Below, piece by piece: positions 33,537 to 41,568 of a stretch of 64,000 nucleotides of DNA (position 1 is the stretch's first letter; every line of letters begins with the position of its first letter). Location of the stretch: assembly GCA_021323675.1 (NCBI GenBank), contig JAJPKP010000070.1, forward strand, positions 62,001 to 126,000. The letters run 5' to 3'. Source of the DNA: Pseudomonadota bacterium. GTDB taxonomy: Bacteria; Desulfobacterota; Binatia; Binatales; Binataceae. The translations under genes and the position numbers were made by a program. A model generated the notes under the pieces. The model had not been told where the DNA came from and made no database searches. It worked only from the letters and a program-made list of their open reading frames with translations.

Positions 33537-34322
33537 TTATGCAGCCAGGAAGCGGCTGACAACGCGCTCGAACTCAGCGGAGTTTTCGATTTCCGGGCGA
33601 TGCCCGACTTTTTCGATGATCGCGACCTGCGCGTGCGCGATCGCCTGCTGGTAGGCGTCGATACATCCGCGCGGCACGATGTTGTCCGCCGATCCCCATA
33701 CCAGCAGCGTCGGAGTTTTGAGCCCGCGCAGGAGATGCGGCAGGCTGGGATTGTGCATGTACGGTTCCCATCCGATTCGCGAGCTCTCCGCGCGCGCATC
33801 TTCAAAGGCCTCAAACTGCTCCGGCGTCATCTCGCCGCCGTAAATCTTCGCGAATTCGGGCGTGCCCGCCGGGTCCGCGACCGTGGCGCGCAGATGGGTG
33901 CGGATGGTGATGGGAAAGATGTCCATGATCTCGCCCTCGGCGGGCTTGATGCCCATCGGCGCGACCAGCACCATCCTCGAAAAAATCCGCGGGTCGGCCG
34001 CCGCCATCTCGGCCGCGATAAATCCGCCCGCCGAAAATCCGATCGCATCCACCGGATCGAGCTTCATCTCCCGCACCACCTGCGAGTAAAAACCCGCCAG
34101 GTCGCGGTAGCTTCGAATCCAGTCGAGCCGCGGGGTCTTTCCGTAGCCGGGCTGCAGCGGAATCAGCAGCGTCCGGTCGTGCGCGAGGCTCTCGTTCCAG
34201 GTCATCCAGCCCGGGTAGCCCAGCTCATCGTGAAAGATCAGCAGGGGCTTGCCCGATCCGCCCTTGACCATCACGAGCCGGGCGCCGGCAATGTCCAGAG
34301 TTTCTTCAGTCGCCTTTATCAT
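33537..34322 (-). CDS. Alpha/beta-hydrolase, 261 aa
   Basis: Start at the ATG 34320-34322. The nucleophile elbow is G-F-S-A-G-G and the oxyanion region F-H-D-E-L-G-Y-P-G-W. The Asp is in W-G-S-A-D-N-I-V-P and the His in V-G-H-R-P-E-I-E-N. This is a haloperoxidase/esterase-like hydrolase. It is co-transcribed with the LLM flavoenzyme (gap 14 nt), which suggests that the oxygenase makes an ester or lactone that it hydrolyses; this is inference. Confidence 0.83.
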   Translation of the reverse strand: MIKATEETLDIAGARLVMVKGGSGKPLLIFHDELGYPGWMTWNESLAHDRTLLIPLQPGYGKTPRLDWIRSYRDLAGFYSQVVREMKLDPVDAIGFSAGGFIAAEMAAADPRIFSRMVLVAPMGIKPAEGEIMDIFPITIRTHLRATVADPAGTPEFAKIYGGEMTPEQFEAFEDARAESSRIGWEPYMHNPSLPHLLRGLKTPTLLVWGSADNIVPRGCIDAYQQAIAHAQVAIIEKVGHRPEIENSAEFERVVSRFLAA

Positions 34323-34486
34323 ATCGCTCACCTTGGGGCGCCGCCGGATGAATCTCGCGGCCAAACGCGACCGGCGCGCCCTCGCGATGCAATTGAGTTT
34401 GGGCCTCGTTTGGGAGTAGCACGAGATTGGATTATGCGGCAAAGGATTCGACTATCCCCTTGCCGCGCAGATTCGGGAGCACGCAA

Positions 34487-35539
34487 ATGCCGATAGAAGG
34501 AGTCACCACTCCGGTTAGAGAAAACCATCGTTTCGATGAGCAGAGCCTCGAGCGCTATCTTGCCGGGCATCTGCCGGAATTTCGCGGCCCGCTCGTCGTA
34601 TCGCAGTTCCTGAGCGGGCAGTCGAATCCCACCTTTCTGCTCGAATCGGGGGATCGGCGCTTCGTGATGCGCAAGAAGCCGCCCGGAACGCTCCTGCAGT
34701 CAGCCCATCAGGTCGAGCGCGAATTTCGCATCATCAAGGCGCTGGAGAAAACCAATGTTCCCGTCCCGCGCGCCCATCTGCTCTGCGAAGACACCGGCGT
34801 GATCGGCACGGCCTTCTTCGTGATGGATTACGTCCCGGGCCGCATCGTCGCCGAACCCATCCTTCCCGGGATGAACCGCGAGCAGCGCGCCGCCATCTAC
34901 GATTCGATGAATGAAACCCTCGCGCGGCTTCATCAGGTCGATTTCCGCGCCGTCGGCCTCGGCGACTACGGACGCCCGGAAGGATATGTCGCGCGGCAGG
35001 TCGCGCGATGGACCAAGCAGTACAAGGCGGCCGAGATGGAGCCGATACCGGCGATGGACCATCTGATGGAATGGCTGGCCAATCACATCCCCGCACAGGA
35101 TGAAACCGCGATTGCGCATGGCGACTTCCGCCTCGGCAACCTGATCCTGCATCCGACCGAGCCGCGCGTGGTCGCGGTGCTCGATTGGGAACTCTCGACG
35201 CTGGGCCATCCGGTCGCCGACCTCGCCTGGAACTGCCTCAGCTATCACTATCCGGCTGAAGTGGCGGATGCGGGCAGCTTCGCGGGGCGCGATCTCAAGG
35301 AACTTGGCATCCCGACCGAGGAAGAATATCTGGCGGCCTACTGCGGGCGGACCGGGCGCGCAAAAATCGAGAACTGGAATTTCTTCGTGGCGTTCGCCTT
35401 CTTCCGCGGCGCCGCGATCGCGCAGGGAATCGCAATGCGCGCGAAGATGGGCAACGCCGCCGGACCGGATGCAGCGGAGCGGGGCAGGCGCGCCGGAATC
35501 AGCGCGCAACTGGGATGGGAAATCGCCCGGAAGCTGTAG
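34487..35539 (+). CDS. Phosphotransferase-family (ACAD10/APH-like) kinase, 350 aa
   Basis: GGGAG lies 7 nt before the ATG at 34487. The choline/aminoglycoside-kinase fold is seen in '[14 protein letters not shown]' (nucleotide loop), V-M-R-K-K-P-P-G (ATP-binding Lys), the catalytic [10 protein letters not shown] (Brenner motif) and [12 protein letters not shown] (Mg-binding Asp). Proteins of this kind phosphorylate hydroxyl groups of 4-hydroxy acids or CoA thioesters in fatty-acid catabolism. It is divergent from the LLM/hydrolase operon across 164 nt. Confidence 0.85.
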   Translation: MPIEGVTTPVRENHRFDEQSLERYLAGHLPEFRGPLVVSQFLSGQSNPTFLLESGDRRFVMRKKPPGTLLQSAHQVEREFRIIKALEKTNVPVPRAHLLCEDTGVIGTAFFVMDYVPGRIVAEPILPGMNREQRAAIYDSMNETLARLHQVDFRAVGLGDYGRPEGYVARQVARWTKQYKAAEMEPIPAMDHLMEWLANHIPAQDETAIAHGDFRLGNLILHPTEPRVVAVLDWELSTLGHPVADLAWNCLSYHYPAEVADAGSFAGRDLKELGIPTEEEYLAAYCGRTGRAKIENWNFFVAFAFFRGAAIAQGIAMRAKMGNAAGPDAAERGRRAGISAQLGWEIARKL

Positions 35540-36501
35540 ATCGCGGAGGCCTGCGCACCATCGCTATCGTTCCTTCATTTTCCGCGGTCTGCCGCGTGGC
35601 GGCACTGGAATGTTTCGTCATCCTGTGCGGCACGCTGATGGCCTGTGCGTTGTCGAACCCGCCCGAAACGCCATCGCCCGATCTTCAGGACAACGAGGCC
35701 GCCGCCGAGGGGTTTTCAGCTCCGCAGCCTGTCACGATCGCCGGCTACAGCCAGGACGCGATGGAACCGTTTCTGGCGCGCGACGGAAGTTTGCTGTTCT
35801 TCAACAACTCCAACGATCCCGCCGTCAACACCAATCTCTACTGGGCGTCGAAAATCGATGACCTCACGTTTCAGTTCCGCGGGGAGATCGGCGGGGTCAA
35901 CACCACGGCCCTCGATGCGGTCGCATCGATGGACCTCGGTGGCAATTTCTACTTCGTCTCGACCCGCAGCTACGATGCCACCCTCGCGACGATCTACTCA
36001 GGTATCTACGCGAACGGATCGGTGAGCAACGTGGCGATCGCGCCCGGGGTCTCCGCGATGAAGCGCGGGCGGGTAGACTTTGATGCGGAGATCAGCGCGG
36101 ACGGCAACACGCTCTATTTCACGGAAGGCGTTTTTACCGGAGGCAGCGTTCCCAGGTCCTCAAAGGTGTTGATCGCGCGACGTGCCGGCGGCGGCTTCGC
36201 GCGAGACCCGGACGCGGGAAAGATCCTCCGGACGATCAACCGAACAGGCAAGCTCAACTATGCCGCCGCCACCTCCGCCGACGAACTGGAGATTTTCTGG
36301 ACACGCTTCGATGGAAAGAAGCCGGCAATCCTGACGGCGAGCCGGCCGGACAAGCTGAAGCCGTTTGGCGCCGCGCGCAAGATCGCGACAATCACAGGCT
36401 TCGCCGAAGCGCCGACAATCTCTCCCGACGGCCGATCGATCTACTTCCACATGAAAAACCCCGCCGGCACATTTGCGATCTACCGCGTGACCCGTCCCTG
36501 A
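35515..36501 (+). CDS. PD40/TolB-like beta-propeller protein, probable lipoprotein, 328 aa
   Basis: The open frame overlaps the previous gene by 25 nt. The true start is uncertain (35515, or a GTG at 35596). A hydrophobic segment ends in L-M-A-C-A-L-S-N, a possible lipobox. The body has repeated 'xxSxDGxxLYFxx' strands: [21 protein letters not shown] and [10 protein letters not shown]. These are WD40-like PD40 repeats of a beta-propeller. The location is probably envelope-facing. Function unknown. Confidence 0.7.
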   Translation: MGNRPEAVDRGGLRTIAIVPSFSAVCRVAALECFVILCGTLMACALSNPPETPSPDLQDNEAAAEGFSAPQPVTIAGYSQDAMEPFLARDGSLLFFNNSNDPAVNTNLYWASKIDDLTFQFRGEIGGVNTTALDAVASMDLGGNFYFVSTRSYDATLATIYSGIYANGSVSNVAIAPGVSAMKRGRVDFDAEISADGNTLYFTEGVFTGGSVPRSSKVLIARRAGGGFARDPDAGKILRTINRTGKLNYAAATSADELEIFWTRFDGKKPAILTASRPDKLKPFGAARKIATITGFAEAPTISPDGRSIYFHMKNPAGTFAIYRVTRP

Positions 36502-36515
36502 GGTAAACGTCCGGA

Positions 36516-36698
36516 TTACTTTCGAGCGTTTCTCGGCTCGAGGAGCTTAACGAGCGCCTTCTCGCGGGCTTCTAGATCTCGCTTGTCTCCTGCCTCAACC
36601 CGAACTTTCCCGCGCTCGACAAGAACTCGACGCTCTGCTTCCAGCCTTTGGAATCTTTGAAGAATTGTATCGTTGTGGTCCATAGGCTCATCGCTCAC
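36516..36698 (-). CDS. Small charged protein, 60 aa
   Basis: A 60-residue Arg/Lys/Glu-rich open frame (M-S-D-E-P-M-D-H-N-D-T-I-L-Q) without recognisable domain. It lies 23 nt after the proteasome-like fragment on the same strand and in the same lower-GC stretch, so the two may be one transferred unit. Helical prediction is likely; function unknown. It could also be noncoding. Confidence 0.4.
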   Translation of the reverse strand: MSDEPMDHNDTILQRFQRLEAERRVLVERGKVRVEAGDKRDLEAREKALVKLLEPRNARK

Positions 36699-36721
36699 TG
36701 GAATCTTGCCATCTTTACATC

Positions 36722-37060
36722 TTAGATGAGTACGGGTGATGCAAAGTCTTTCTCCTGGCTCATCCTGGTGAGGAGACTTTGAAGTTGATGATCCTGCTCT
36801 TCAATCGTCTGAGCCGTTCCCCATTCAAAGGCGCTAATGAAATCGGGAGCGGGAACTCTTCCTAAGTTCGCGGCGCCCGCGACCATAGCCATCAGCCTGC
36901 GACTCCGATCGTGCGCGATCTTGTAGGCATTGTCGTAGGTTTGAGTCACCAGATTAGGTGTGCCGTCGTCGCCCAGGCCTGCAATTCCCTGCGTGGTCAC
37001 CTTGCTGTCTGCAGCAAACACGACCGCTGAACCAGTCTTTATTGCAACCGCGATTGTCAT
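36722..37060 (-). CDS. Truncated proteasome-like (Ntn-hydrolase) protein, 112 aa
   Basis: It begins M-T-I-A-V-A-I-K-T-G-S-A-V-V-F-A-A-D-S-K-V-T-T-Q. This is the strand and 'AADS' motif of proteasome-type Ntn hydrolases, which usually run to about 200-250 aa. The protein stops at 112 aa (S-P-V-L-I then TAA). It may be a truncated remnant. The surrounding DNA is visibly less GC-rich than the window, so transfer is likely. Proteolytic activity is doubtful. Confidence 0.6.
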   Translation of the reverse strand: MTIAVAIKTGSAVVFAADSKVTTQGIAGLGDDGTPNLVTQTYDNAYKIAHDRSRRLMAMVAGAANLGRVPAPDFISAFEWGTAQTIEEQDHQLQSLLTRMSQEKDFASPVLI

Positions 37061-37196
37061 GGCCCGAGGATTCCCAAGAGTAAGAATTGACCCCTAAGTA
37101 TGTTTGCCTCAGGGCCTCTTCAGACAAATAGCCGAAAGCCCATAACAGGAAAATCGGACGAAAAAATCGAATCTTCGAACGATTTTAAGGGAGCGC

Positions 37197-38480
37197 TTAT
37201 GCGGTCAGGCGCGCGAGGCGGTCGAAAAAGTCCGGGAAGGTCTTCGAGACGCATCCCGGATCTTTGATTCTCACGCCTGGCAGCTTGAGGCCGGCCACCG
37301 CAAAGCTCATCGCGATCCGATGATCTTCGTAGGTCTCGATCGCCGCGGGTGAGAGCGTCGATGGCTCGATCGCGATGCCGTCGGGGTTGTCTTCGACCGC
37401 CGCGCCGAGCCGCCGCAGCTCGGTGGCGAGCGCGCGCAGGCGGTCGCTTTCGTGATAGCGGATGAAACCGACTTCGCGAATTCGCGTTCGCGACGACGCG
37501 AACGGCGCGATCGCCGCCAGCGTCGGCGCCACATCCGGCATCGAATTCATCGCTACGTCAACTCCCGCGAGCCTGCCGGTCCCGGTCACGACCACTCCGT
37601 CGGCGGTCCATTCGACCTTCGCGCCCATCTGTTCGAGGATCCGGAAAAAACCGATATCGCCCTGCACCGACCCGGGGCCGAGCCCTTCGATTGTTACGTC
37701 TCCTCCGCACAGCGCCGCGGCGGCCGCGAAATAGCCCGCCGCCGACGCGTCGGGTTCGACCGAATACTGCCGCGCCCGATACGATTGTCCGCCCGGCACC
37801 GTGATGACGTCACCGTCCATGCGGCTGCTCACGCCCCACGCTTCCATCATCCGCAGCGTCATCTCGATAAACGGGCGCGCGGTGTCGCCCATCACGCGCA
37901 GCTTGAGTCCGCGCGGCCACAGCGGCGCCGGCATCAGCACCGCCGACACAAACTGCGACGATTCTCGCGCGTCGATCGCGGTTTCGCCGCCGCTGAAGGT
38001 CCCGCGCGTGTTCTCCACGATCACCGGAGGACATCGATTGTCCCGTTCGTCGTAAACGCTCGCCCCAAGCTGCTGCATCGCGTCGAGCAGCGGGCCGATC
38101 GGCCGCTGGCGCATCCGCTGGTTGCCGTCGATTCGGTAGCGTCCCTGCCCGAGCGTCAGAAACCCCGTGATAAAGCGCATCGCGGTGCCGGCACCGCCCA
38201 CGAAAAGATCGGCGTTGGAAGCCGGGATCGCTCCGCCGAGCCCGTCCACCGTGATTCGCCGCGCGGCTTCATCCACCTCGATTCGAAAACCGAGCGCGCG
38301 CAACGCCGCCGTCATGTATCGCGTATCGTCGCTGATCAGCACCGAATCGAGCACCGAACGCCCCGATGCCATCGCGGCGAGCAGCAGCGCGCGATTGGTG
38401 ATGCTCTTGGAGCCGGGCAGGGCGATGCGCGCGTGCAGCGGCCCGCGTGCGGGTTGAATTTCGAGTTCGTCGCTCGCCAT
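37197..38480 (-). CDS. aroA: 3-phosphoshikimate 1-carboxyvinyltransferase (EPSP synthase), 427 aa
   Basis: Start at ATG 38478-38480; longer open frames upstream are spurious. Near the N-terminus is the S3P/PEP motif L-P-G-S-K-S-I-T-N-R-A. Then 'VGGAGTAMRFITGFLTLG' and 'DGNQRMRQRPIGPLLDAM' match the second conserved region. 'YEDHRIAMSF' and the final D-P-G-C-V-S-K-T-F-P-D-F are the usual C-terminal motifs. Length equals the family norm. It makes EPSP in the shikimate pathway. It is transcribed alone, divergent from the SnoaL-like gene. Confidence 0.95.
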   Translation of the reverse strand: MASDELEIQPARGPLHARIALPGSKSITNRALLLAAMASGRSVLDSVLISDDTRYMTAALRALGFRIEVDEAARRITVDGLGGAIPASNADLFVGGAGTAMRFITGFLTLGQGRYRIDGNQRMRQRPIGPLLDAMQQLGASVYDERDNRCPPVIVENTRGTFSGGETAIDARESSQFVSAVLMPAPLWPRGLKLRVMGDTARPFIEMTLRMMEAWGVSSRMDGDVITVPGGQSYRARQYSVEPDASAAGYFAAAAALCGGDVTIEGLGPGSVQGDIGFFRILEQMGAKVEWTADGVVVTGTGRLAGVDVAMNSMPDVAPTLAAIAPFASSRTRIREVGFIRYHESDRLRALATELRRLGAAVEDNPDGIAIEPSTLSPAAIETYEDHRIAMSFAVAGLKLPGVRIKDPGCVSKTFPDFFDRLARLTA

Positions 38481-38594
38481 CGAAAACGCCCTATGCCGTC
38501 CCTCAGTTAGGCATGCACGATGCCGCCACTCAAGCGCGCGAATTTGAATTTCACCGCGGATTGACGCCCCCGTCACGCTTTCCGGAGGTCTCGC

Positions 38595-39051
38595 ATGAAA
38601 ATGCCGCTGATGTGTTTCATGATCGTCTGCGCGTATTGCGGAGTGGCGTTCGCCGATCCCGCTGCCGTCGTTAAAGCCCATTCGGATGCCTTCGCGAAGG
38701 CGTTTAACGACTGCGACGTTCCCGCGATGCTCGATCTTTACGAAGACGACGCCGTCCTCATCTGGCCGGGCGAGGGCGAGGTCGCCACCGGCAAGGCGGC
38801 GATCGAAAAAATCATGAAGCAGCAATGCGCCGGCGCGCCGAAGGCGTCGCTCAAGCAAATCAGCTCTGACTCGCGCGCGATCGGAAAAGACTATGTCGAA
38901 CGTCGGGATGTGGGACGACACGATCGCCGGTCCCGGCGGCAAGCCGATGACGGCAAGGGTCCGAACGACCGAACTGCTGCACAAAACCGGCGGCAAGTGG
39001 CGCTACGAGATCGATCACGCCTCGATCGGAATGCCACCGCCCGCGAAGTAG
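38595..39051 (+). pseudogene. Exported SnoaL-like (DUF4440-type) protein, frameshifted
   Basis: An ATG at 38595 with a good GGAGG gives a signal peptide (M-K-M-P-L-M-C-F-M-I-V-C-A) and 'DAFAKAFNDCDVPAMLDLYE', the SnoaL/NTF2-like fold start. After about residue 101 the frame turns into low-complexity Arg. One base out of frame, starting near 38899, the same strand reads N-V-G-M-W-D-D-T-I-A-G, K-T-G-G-K-W-R-Y and ends I-G-M-P-P-P-A-K with a TAG at 39049-39051. This is exactly the expected second half. A one-base frameshift around 38890-38905 is therefore present, by mutation or sequencing error. Confidence 0.7.
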
Positions 39052-39079
39052 AAGACCAGAGAAGTCGCATCGGCGGAGT

Positions 39080-40111
39080 TCATCCGCCGGACTCGGAGAA
39101 GGTGATCTTTCCCTCGATTATCTCCTGCTCCGCGGCGCGCGCCTTCTCCATCGTCGCCGGCGGAATTTTTCCTTCCAGCCGCGGATTGAAAACCACCTCG
39201 ACCATCCCGTCCTTCATCCCATATTCGAGCATCCCGGTTTTGAACCGATGCTCTTTGATCTCGGTCGCGATGCGCAAAAAGGCTTTGGGGATGAACGTGA
39301 CCGCGCTTGCCAGCACGGTGTCGGGCGCGACGTCGTTCTGGTTGCGATTCGCGCCGAAGGCGTAGATATGCGATTGCGCGGCAGCCTGGAACACGCCCAG
39401 TCCCGCCGCATCGGCATTGTGGAACAGCAGATCGGCGCCCGCGTTGACCTGCGCCAGCGCCGCCTCCTTCGCCGCGCCGACATCGTCAAAGCTTCCTATA
39501 TAGCTGACCAGCACGCGCCCGTTCGGCCGCGTCGTAAGAAAGCCGCGGCGAAATCCGTCGAACGTGATACGGACCGATGGCAGCTCGATGCCGCCGATTG
39601 CGCCGACCACCCCCGACTTCGTCATCCCGCCTGCCACCACGCCCTCTACATAAGCTGCTTCTTCGATCTTGAACGTGAGCGACGCGACATTCGCGGACGA
39701 ACCGTTGCCCGAAGTCACGATGAACCAGGAGGCGGGAAACAGCTTGCCGACCCGCAGCGCCGCATCGGTGTATTCGAAGCCGTGCGCGAACACGATATTG
39801 AATCCGCGCGCCGCGAAATCGCGCATCGAATCCTCGAAGTCCGCCGGCGACTGCGTCTGAACCAGCGCCGTCTCCGCATCCAGGTCTCTTTTGATTAGCT
39901 GCAGACCGTCGAACGCGGCCGCGTTCCATCCCGCATCGCTCACCGGGCCGGGTGTGAGCAGGGCCACCTTGAATGAAGATGCGCTCGTGCCGGGCGATTC
40001 GTTGCCGTGACTGCACGCGGAGATAAGAAGGAGTATCGCCAGCGGGAACGCCGCACTTGCGAAGATCAGAAGACGATACAATCGACTTTTCGCCAAACCT
40101 ACACCTCGCAC
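39080..40111 (-). CDS. BMP/PnrA-type ABC transporter substrate-binding lipoprotein, 343 aa
   Basis: The N-terminus has a basic region (K-S-R-L-Y-R) and a hydrophobic core ending L-L-I-S-A-C, a lipobox. The mature protein starts with V-A-L-L-T-P-G-P-V-S-D-A-G-W-N-A-A-A-F, typical of BMP/Med/PnrA family binding proteins for nucleosides or riboflavin-like ligands. 'NIVFAHGFEYTDAAL' and 'VGAIGGIELPSV' follow. No transporter genes lie next to it. It starts at a GTG and diverges from the MltD-like gene. Confidence 0.83.
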   Translation of the reverse strand: MRGVGLAKSRLYRLLIFASAAFPLAILLLISACSHGNESPGTSASSFKVALLTPGPVSDAGWNAAAFDGLQLIKRDLDAETALVQTQSPADFEDSMRDFAARGFNIVFAHGFEYTDAALRVGKLFPASWFIVTSGNGSSANVASLTFKIEEAAYVEGVVAGGMTKSGVVGAIGGIELPSVRITFDGFRRGFLTTRPNGRVLVSYIGSFDDVGAAKEAALAQVNAGADLLFHNADAAGLGVFQAAAQSHIYAFGANRNQNDVAPDTVLASAVTFIPKAFLRIATEIKEHRFKTGMLEYGMKDGMVEVVFNPRLEGKIPPATMEKARAAEQEIIEGKITFSESGG

Positions 40112-40128
40112 GTTTTAAGGTGTCATCG

Positions 40129-40157
40129 TTGACTATCAGAGCCTCGCTGTGTAATCG
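40129..40157 (+). promoter_or_regulatory. Sigma70-like promoter upstream of the MltD-like gene
   Basis: TTGACT at 40129-40134 and TAATCG at 40152-40157 are separated by 17 nt. A transcript from here would begin near 40164. This would exclude an ATG at 40161 and leave a 60-nt leader before the TTG at 40224. Confidence 0.45.
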
Positions 40158-40223
40158 ATAATGGTCGCGTTTTTTTATTGTTCCCCTGTTGCCTGGGGAC
40201 CAGCGTCCGACGGAGGAAGGCAT

Positions 40224-41459
40224 TTGCGCGATCGCGCGCGTTGCCGCGCTTGCGGGGCGGCTCTTATCGGTGCGGTAGTAATGGCGGTGGCGCTCAGCGT
40301 CGGACGCCCCGCAACCTGTCGCGCCGACGCGCAGTTGCCGTTCCCACGCCCCGCCGCGATTCAACCCAACGTCGATTTCTGGGTCAACGTTTTCACGCGC
40401 TACTCGGTCCGCGACTTCGCGATCGTCGATCGCGACAATATCTCGCGCGTTTACCAGGTTTTTCATCTGCCCGGCGACGGCGCCCCGAACCGCGAAGAGA
40501 TCGATTGGGTCAACGCCTACCTCAAGTCCAAGTACGGCGACATCCTTGAAAAGCTCGCCGAGGGCCGCGCGCCGATCAGCTATGACGAACGGCGCGTGGC
40601 CGAGATGTTCAAGGGCGAGCCGCTGAGCGCATATGCAACCGCCGCGCAGAATCTGCGCGTGCAGGAAGGGCTCAAGGAACGTTTCCGCGAAGGACTGGTC
40701 CGCAGCCGCTACTACCGGCCCACGATGGAGCGAATCTTCCGCCAGGCCGGCCTGCCGCCCGAGCTCGTGACCCTGGCGCAGGTCGAGTCAGGCTTTCAGA
40801 CGCGCGCCAAATCGAGCGCGGGCGCATGCGGCATCTGGCAGTTCACCCGCGCAACCGGCGCGAAATACATGAAAGTCTCGCGCCATCGCGACGATCGCCT
40901 GAATCCGATTCGCTCGACCGAAGCGGCCGCCAAACTGCTCCGCTCCAACTACGATTTGCTCGGCGACTGGCCGCTCGCGATTACCGCATACAACTACGGC
41001 ACCGGCGGAATCGCGCGCGCCGCGGAACTCTACGGCGGCGACTACGCCAAGATGATCGAGCGCTATAACGGCCCTCACTTCGGCTTCGCGGTCAAGAACT
41101 ACTACGCGGAATTCCTCGCCGCGATGGATGTGTACGAGCACGAGGAAGCCTACTTTCCCGGAATCAGCGAGGCGGTCGTCAAGGTCGAAAGCACCCACAA
41201 CTACACCGTCCGCCACGGCGACACTCCCGGCGCAATCGCCTCGATGTTTGGCGTATCGACCAAGGCTCTGATGGACGCGAACGGAATCGAAAGCGCCAAG
41301 GCGCTGCGCGTCGGCTCGACGATCGTGATTCCCGACTCGAACTCGGGTGCCTCCAATCCCGAGCCGGTTCGCACCAAAAGCGAGCCGAAGCACGCCCGAG
41401 TCCATCAGGCCCGCCATCGGGTCCGCCACGGTCATTCCACGCATTCCGAAGAAAGCTAG
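40224..41459 (+). CDS. mltD: MltD-like lytic transglycosylase with LysM domain, 411 aa
   Basis: I prefer a TTG start at 40224: GGAGGAAGG is 4-12 nt upstream, and the protein then begins with basic residues (R-D-R-A-R-C-R) and a signal sequence. The ATG at 40161 lacks a ribosome-binding site. Residues about 150-300 are the SLT (GH23) domain: catalytic Glu in A-Q-V-E-S-G-F, then S-S-A-G-A-C-G-I-W-Q-F and T-A-Y-N-Y-G-T-G-G. A LysM domain follows (V-R-H-G-D-T-P-G-A-I to T-I-V-I-P-D). It cleaves peptidoglycan in the periplasm with formation of 1,6-anhydro-MurNAc. The tail is His/Arg-rich. Confidence 0.9.
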   Translation: MRDRARCRACGAALIGAVVMAVALSVGRPATCRADAQLPFPRPAAIQPNVDFWVNVFTRYSVRDFAIVDRDNISRVYQVFHLPGDGAPNREEIDWVNAYLKSKYGDILEKLAEGRAPISYDERRVAEMFKGEPLSAYATAAQNLRVQEGLKERFREGLVRSRYYRPTMERIFRQAGLPPELVTLAQVESGFQTRAKSSAGACGIWQFTRATGAKYMKVSRHRDDRLNPIRSTEAAAKLLRSNYDLLGDWPLAITAYNYGTGGIARAAELYGGDYAKMIERYNGPHFGFAVKNYYAEFLAAMDVYEHEEAYFPGISEAVVKVESTHNYTVRHGDTPGAIASMFGVSTKALMDANGIESAKALRVGSTIVIPDSNSGASNPEPVRTKSEPKHARVHQARHRVRHGHSTHSEES

Positions 41460-41568
41460 ACCATCGTTCGCTTCAGGTCCGCGACGTCCTTCGCGAGGCG
41501 CGCGTTGCGGCTTCCGATGACGCCCTATCCGTGCATCGGGCGCGCAACCCCGGTATCGTTCGTAGTTG

